7,939 nt of DNA from NCBI GenBank assembly GCA_964523675.1, contig CAZFZT010000110.1:1-7939 (forward strand), in the 5' to 3' direction. The translations under genes were made by a program, and so were the position numbers. Below, piece by piece: positions 6,166-7,939 of this stretch (position 1 is the stretch's first letter; every line of letters starts with the position of its first letter). Source of the stretch: CAZFZT01 sp964523675 (GTDB taxonomy: Bacteria > Planctomycetota > Phycisphaerae > Phycisphaerales > SM1A02). The notes beneath the pieces are model-generated. The model searched no databases, was not told where the DNA came from, and saw nothing but the letters and a program-made list of their open reading frames with translations.

Positions 6166-6726
6166 ATGAGCAATCGCACGTTTGGAATTCGCATTGGTGC
6201 TGCGGTTATCGCAGCAGGCGTGGTCGGGATGTCCGCTACGACGGCAATGGCTGATCCCGATGTCTTTGACGTCATGATCGAGACCGTCAGCGGCAGCGGT
6301 TTTACGGAGAACATTAACTTCCTGGGTTACCAGTTCGGCAACACCATTACCTCTCCGGAGTTCTTCCCCATCACGATCAGCTCTGACCTGAGTGATCGCG
6401 AAGGTTGGGATTACGAGATCGTGATCGATTACTCTGCCTATGACATAGGTTTTTTCGGCACCGGCACCTCGACAGTCGATCTTCTCAACATCAAGAGTCC
6501 CGACTCACCGTATGCAATCCTCGAAGCGTTCGCCAAGGATGCCAGCGGTAATGCGATCGGTGTAGTCGAATGGGACGCCACCGGCATTACGTGGTCGGCG
6601 GTGGCCAACGACATTCTTGCGGGTGGTGAAATCGTCACGATTCAGTGGAACCAGGCAGTGCCCGCGCCGGGCGCGCTTGCGTTGTTGGGTCTTGCCGGCC
6701 TCGTCGGCACCCGTCGCCGTCGCTAA
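6166..6726 (+). CDS. Exported protein with PEP-CTERM-like C-terminal sorting tag
   Basis: A 186-residue secreted or surface protein of unknown function. An Sec-type signal peptide is clear: basic start, hydrophobic core (about 9-25) and likely cleavage after AMA (27-29). The mature part is acidic, with beta-rich composition and no domain I recognise. The C-terminus is a three-part sorting tag: VPAPG (165-169), a short hydrophobic helix (ALALLGLAGLVG) and TRRRR. This is the planctomycete-style variant of PEP-CTERM/exosortase signals, expected to be cleaved at the membrane by an exosortase-type enzyme; no such enzyme is in this window. AGGAGG at 6151-6156, 9 bases before the ATG, fixes the start. 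The gene stands alone, with an inverted repeat upstream and a terminator downstream. Confidence 0.9.
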   Translation: MSNRTFGIRIGAAVIAAGVVGMSATTAMADPDVFDVMIETVSGSGFTENINFLGYQFGNTITSPEFFPITISSDLSDREGWDYEIVIDYSAYDIGFFGTGTSTVDLLNIKSPDSPYAILEAFAKDASGNAIGVVEWDATGITWSAVANDILAGGEIVTIQWNQAVPAPGALALLGLAGLVGTRRRR

Positions 6727-6773
6727 AAAGCGTCGTTCTTTGGATTCTCTTGAATCGGAACTGACTCGATAAG

Positions 6774-6809
6774 CCATGCTTGCGAACTTCTCGCAAGCAT
6801 GGTTTTTTT
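6774..6809 (+). terminator. Intrinsic terminator of the exported-protein gene
   Basis: A perfect 12-bp stem, CCATGCTTGCGA (6774-6785) and TCGCAAGCATGG (6791-6802), with loop ACTTC, is followed at once by seven Ts (6803-6809). It lies 47 bases after the stop at 6726. Its T-run overlaps the stop codon of the convergent SYLF gene (6808-6810). On the minus strand the stem lacks a T-run, so it is mainly a plus-strand terminator. Confidence 0.93.
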
Positions 6810-7404
6810 AATTGTGAAGACTTATCGCTTCGGTCTGTCCGTGGGTCTGCTTCTGCTGAATCGGCTCGTAGGTGAACCTTTGCCCGCCGACGGCTGCTTC
6901 GAACATCAATCCGCCGCGCGGTAGGATGAAAACTGCGACGCCTCGTTCATAGTCGGCCGCCCCAGCCGCTCCGTGATGCGCCGCTACAGCGGAGGCGTTC
7001 GCAGCCAGTGCCCACGAGCCGGCTTTGAAATTCTCGAAGGCATCGGCGGTGCCGAAGAAGATGAGCTGGCTGAACGATTGCCCGCCGAGCTGCACACCGA
7101 TGGTCGCTTGGGTGAGTTCACACCACCCGACCGGCTGGGCCTGGCGATACACAACGCCGCGGCCGTGAGCGCCGCCGATTCCAAGACCGCCGCGCGTCAC
7201 ACGTGGGAAGACGGCATAGCCATGTGCTTCGTTAATGAAATGACTGAGGGTCGGATCAACCTCCTGAAATGTCAGGAGCGCTGCATCGGCATGCTCGACC
7301 AGCTGCGCTCGCTGCTCCGCAATTGGCGCAGTTGCAGTGCAGCCAGCCAAGGCCATCGCGCCGAGCAGCGCCATGGCTGAAGTCGCGCCCTTCCTATTGT
7401 TCAT
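6808..7404 (-). CDS. SYLF/Ysc84-domain lipoprotein
   Basis: A 198-residue predicted lipoprotein. The signal ends in a good lipobox, ALAGC, with C22 as the lipidated residue. Most of the mature part (about 40-185) is a SYLF (DUF500/Ysc84) domain: FINEAHGYAVFPRVTRGGLGIGG, ATIGVQLGGQSFSQLIFF, ANASAVAAHHG, YERGVAVFILPRGGLMFEAAVGGQ. SYLF domains bind lipids in eukaryotic proteins; in bacteria they occur in envelope lipoproteins of poorly known function. The start is supported by GAGGAG 6 bases upstream of the ATG. The protein runs 15 residues past the end of its paralogue (QKQTHGQTEAISLHN). Its paralogue lies 239 bp upstream on the same strand, pointing to a tandem duplication. Family assignment is firm. 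Confidence 0.92.
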   Translation of the reverse strand: MNNRKGATSAMALLGAMALAGCTATAPIAEQRAQLVEHADAALLTFQEVDPTLSHFINEAHGYAVFPRVTRGGLGIGGAHGRGVVYRQAQPVGWCELTQATIGVQLGGQSFSQLIFFGTADAFENFKAGSWALAANASAVAAHHGAAGAADYERGVAVFILPRGGLMFEAAVGGQRFTYEPIQQKQTHGQTEAISLHN

Positions 7405-7643
7405 TCTTCACTCCTCATCCTTCACCTCTCATCTCAACGACGTTCGCTGCGCGAGCGACACCCGGCAGCAATGCCGGTCGGGAGTGATCCTAGCGGAGGG
7501 AGTCCGGTACGTGCGGGTGAAGCATCATAGGTGAAAGGATGATTCTGAACGCAAGTTCCATTGCGGTCGCCAAGGTGATCAGTATGAAGGACGAGGCGCG
7601 GGTGGTTCTTCTTCCACTGCTGAGGAAGCCGCGCAGGATCAGG

Positions 7644-7939
7644 TTACATCGGTTCATAGTCGAACTTCTGTCCGCCGATGGAGGCCTCAAACATCAGGCC
7701 GCCGCGCGGCAGGGTGAAGACGGCCACGCCGCGTTCGTAATCGGCCGACGCGCCGGCACCATGCTGGGCCGCCACGGCGGAGGCGTTGGCGGAGAACGCG
7801 AAGTTGCCCGTCTTGAATTGCTCGAAAGCGTCCTCGGTTTCGAAGAAGACGATCTGGCTGAAGGACTGCCCGCCGAGTTGCGCGCCGATGGTGGCCTGCG
7901 AGACTTCGCACCAGGCGACGGCTTGGCCGTTCACATACG
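7644..7939 (-). CDS. SYLF/Ysc84-domain protein, C-terminal part (5' end outside window)
   Basis: The last 98 codons of a second SYLF protein; the frame runs off the window, so the GTG at 7934 is not the true start. It carries the same landmarks: AWCEVSQATIGAQLGGQSFSQIVFF, ANASAVAAQHG, YERGVAVFTLPRGGLMFEASIGGQ, ending FDYEPM. By eye about three quarters of residues match the neighbouring SYLF lipoprotein over their shared part, so the two arose by duplication or share a recent ancestor. A signal peptide cannot be judged because the N-terminus is missing. No terminator is evident after its stop, so read-through into the downstream copy is possible. Confidence 0.92.
   Translation of the reverse strand, partial: YVNGQAVAWCEVSQATIGAQLGGQSFSQIVFFETEDAFEQFKTGNFAFSANASAVAAQHGAGASADYERGVAVFTLPRGGLMFEASIGGQKFDYEPM

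Noticed and set aside
5880..6314. Minus-strand open frame of 144 codons over the start of the exported-protein gene
   Set aside because: It is antisense to a gene with a clear signal peptide and SD, and its product is low-complexity without recognisable motifs.
6973..7380. Plus-strand open frame of 135 codons
   Set aside because: It is the shadow of the SYLF lipoprotein gene, whose family motifs are unmistakable on the minus strand.
1..7939. CRISPR array, tRNA, rRNA, insertion sequence or integrase
   Set aside because: No regularly spaced short repeats, no tRNA- or rRNA-like stretch, and no transposase or integrase motif was seen in any frame. The repeats present are RHS cores and SYLF paralogues.

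Overview
The window most likely comes from a planctomycete, probably of the Phycisphaerae. Three features suggest this: a secreted protein ending in a VPAPGALALLGLAGLVG + polyarginine sorting tag; RHS core modules carrying a dockerin-like pair of calcium-loop motifs; and a small membrane protein ending in a CxxCGY...CPECG zinc ribbon. The lineage call rests on remembered family patterns, not on a search.

Layout. (1) 1-677, minus strand: the first 225 codons of recA, cut by the window edge, with a plausible promoter at 715-745. (2) 901-5520, plus strand: an array of RHS-derived pieces with no full RHS repeat barrel. In order: an RHS core stub with an unrecognised Cys-containing C-terminal domain (901-2205); overlapping it by 4 bp, one 821-codon frame encoding a lipoprotein-type signal, about six ankyrin repeats, a second RHS core stub and a C-terminal domain with a phospholipase A2-like CCxxHxxC motif (2202-4667); a three-helix membrane protein with a zinc ribbon (4682-5104); and an RHS remnant that stops inside the core (5116-5520). 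(3) 5572-5922, minus: an ArsR-like winged-helix regulator. (4) 6166-6726, plus: the exported, C-terminally tagged protein, with a strong SD, an upstream 11-bp inverted repeat and a clear intrinsic terminator (6774-6809). (5) 6808-7404 and 7644-7939, minus: two tandem SYLF/Ysc84-type paralogues, the first a full-length lipoprotein, the second cut by the window end.

Interpretation. The RHS block resembles a row of displaced RHS tips (variable C-terminal domain plus candidate immunity gene) left by repeated recombination at the conserved core. On that reading the ankyrin part of the 821-aa protein was the immunity protein for the first tip and became fused in frame to the second tip, and the zinc-ribbon membrane protein is the candidate immunity protein of the phospholipase-like tip. 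The sequence directly shows the repeated cores, the order, the 4-bp overlap and the fusion; the toxin and immunity roles are inferred. The other genes look like ordinary chromosomal genes.
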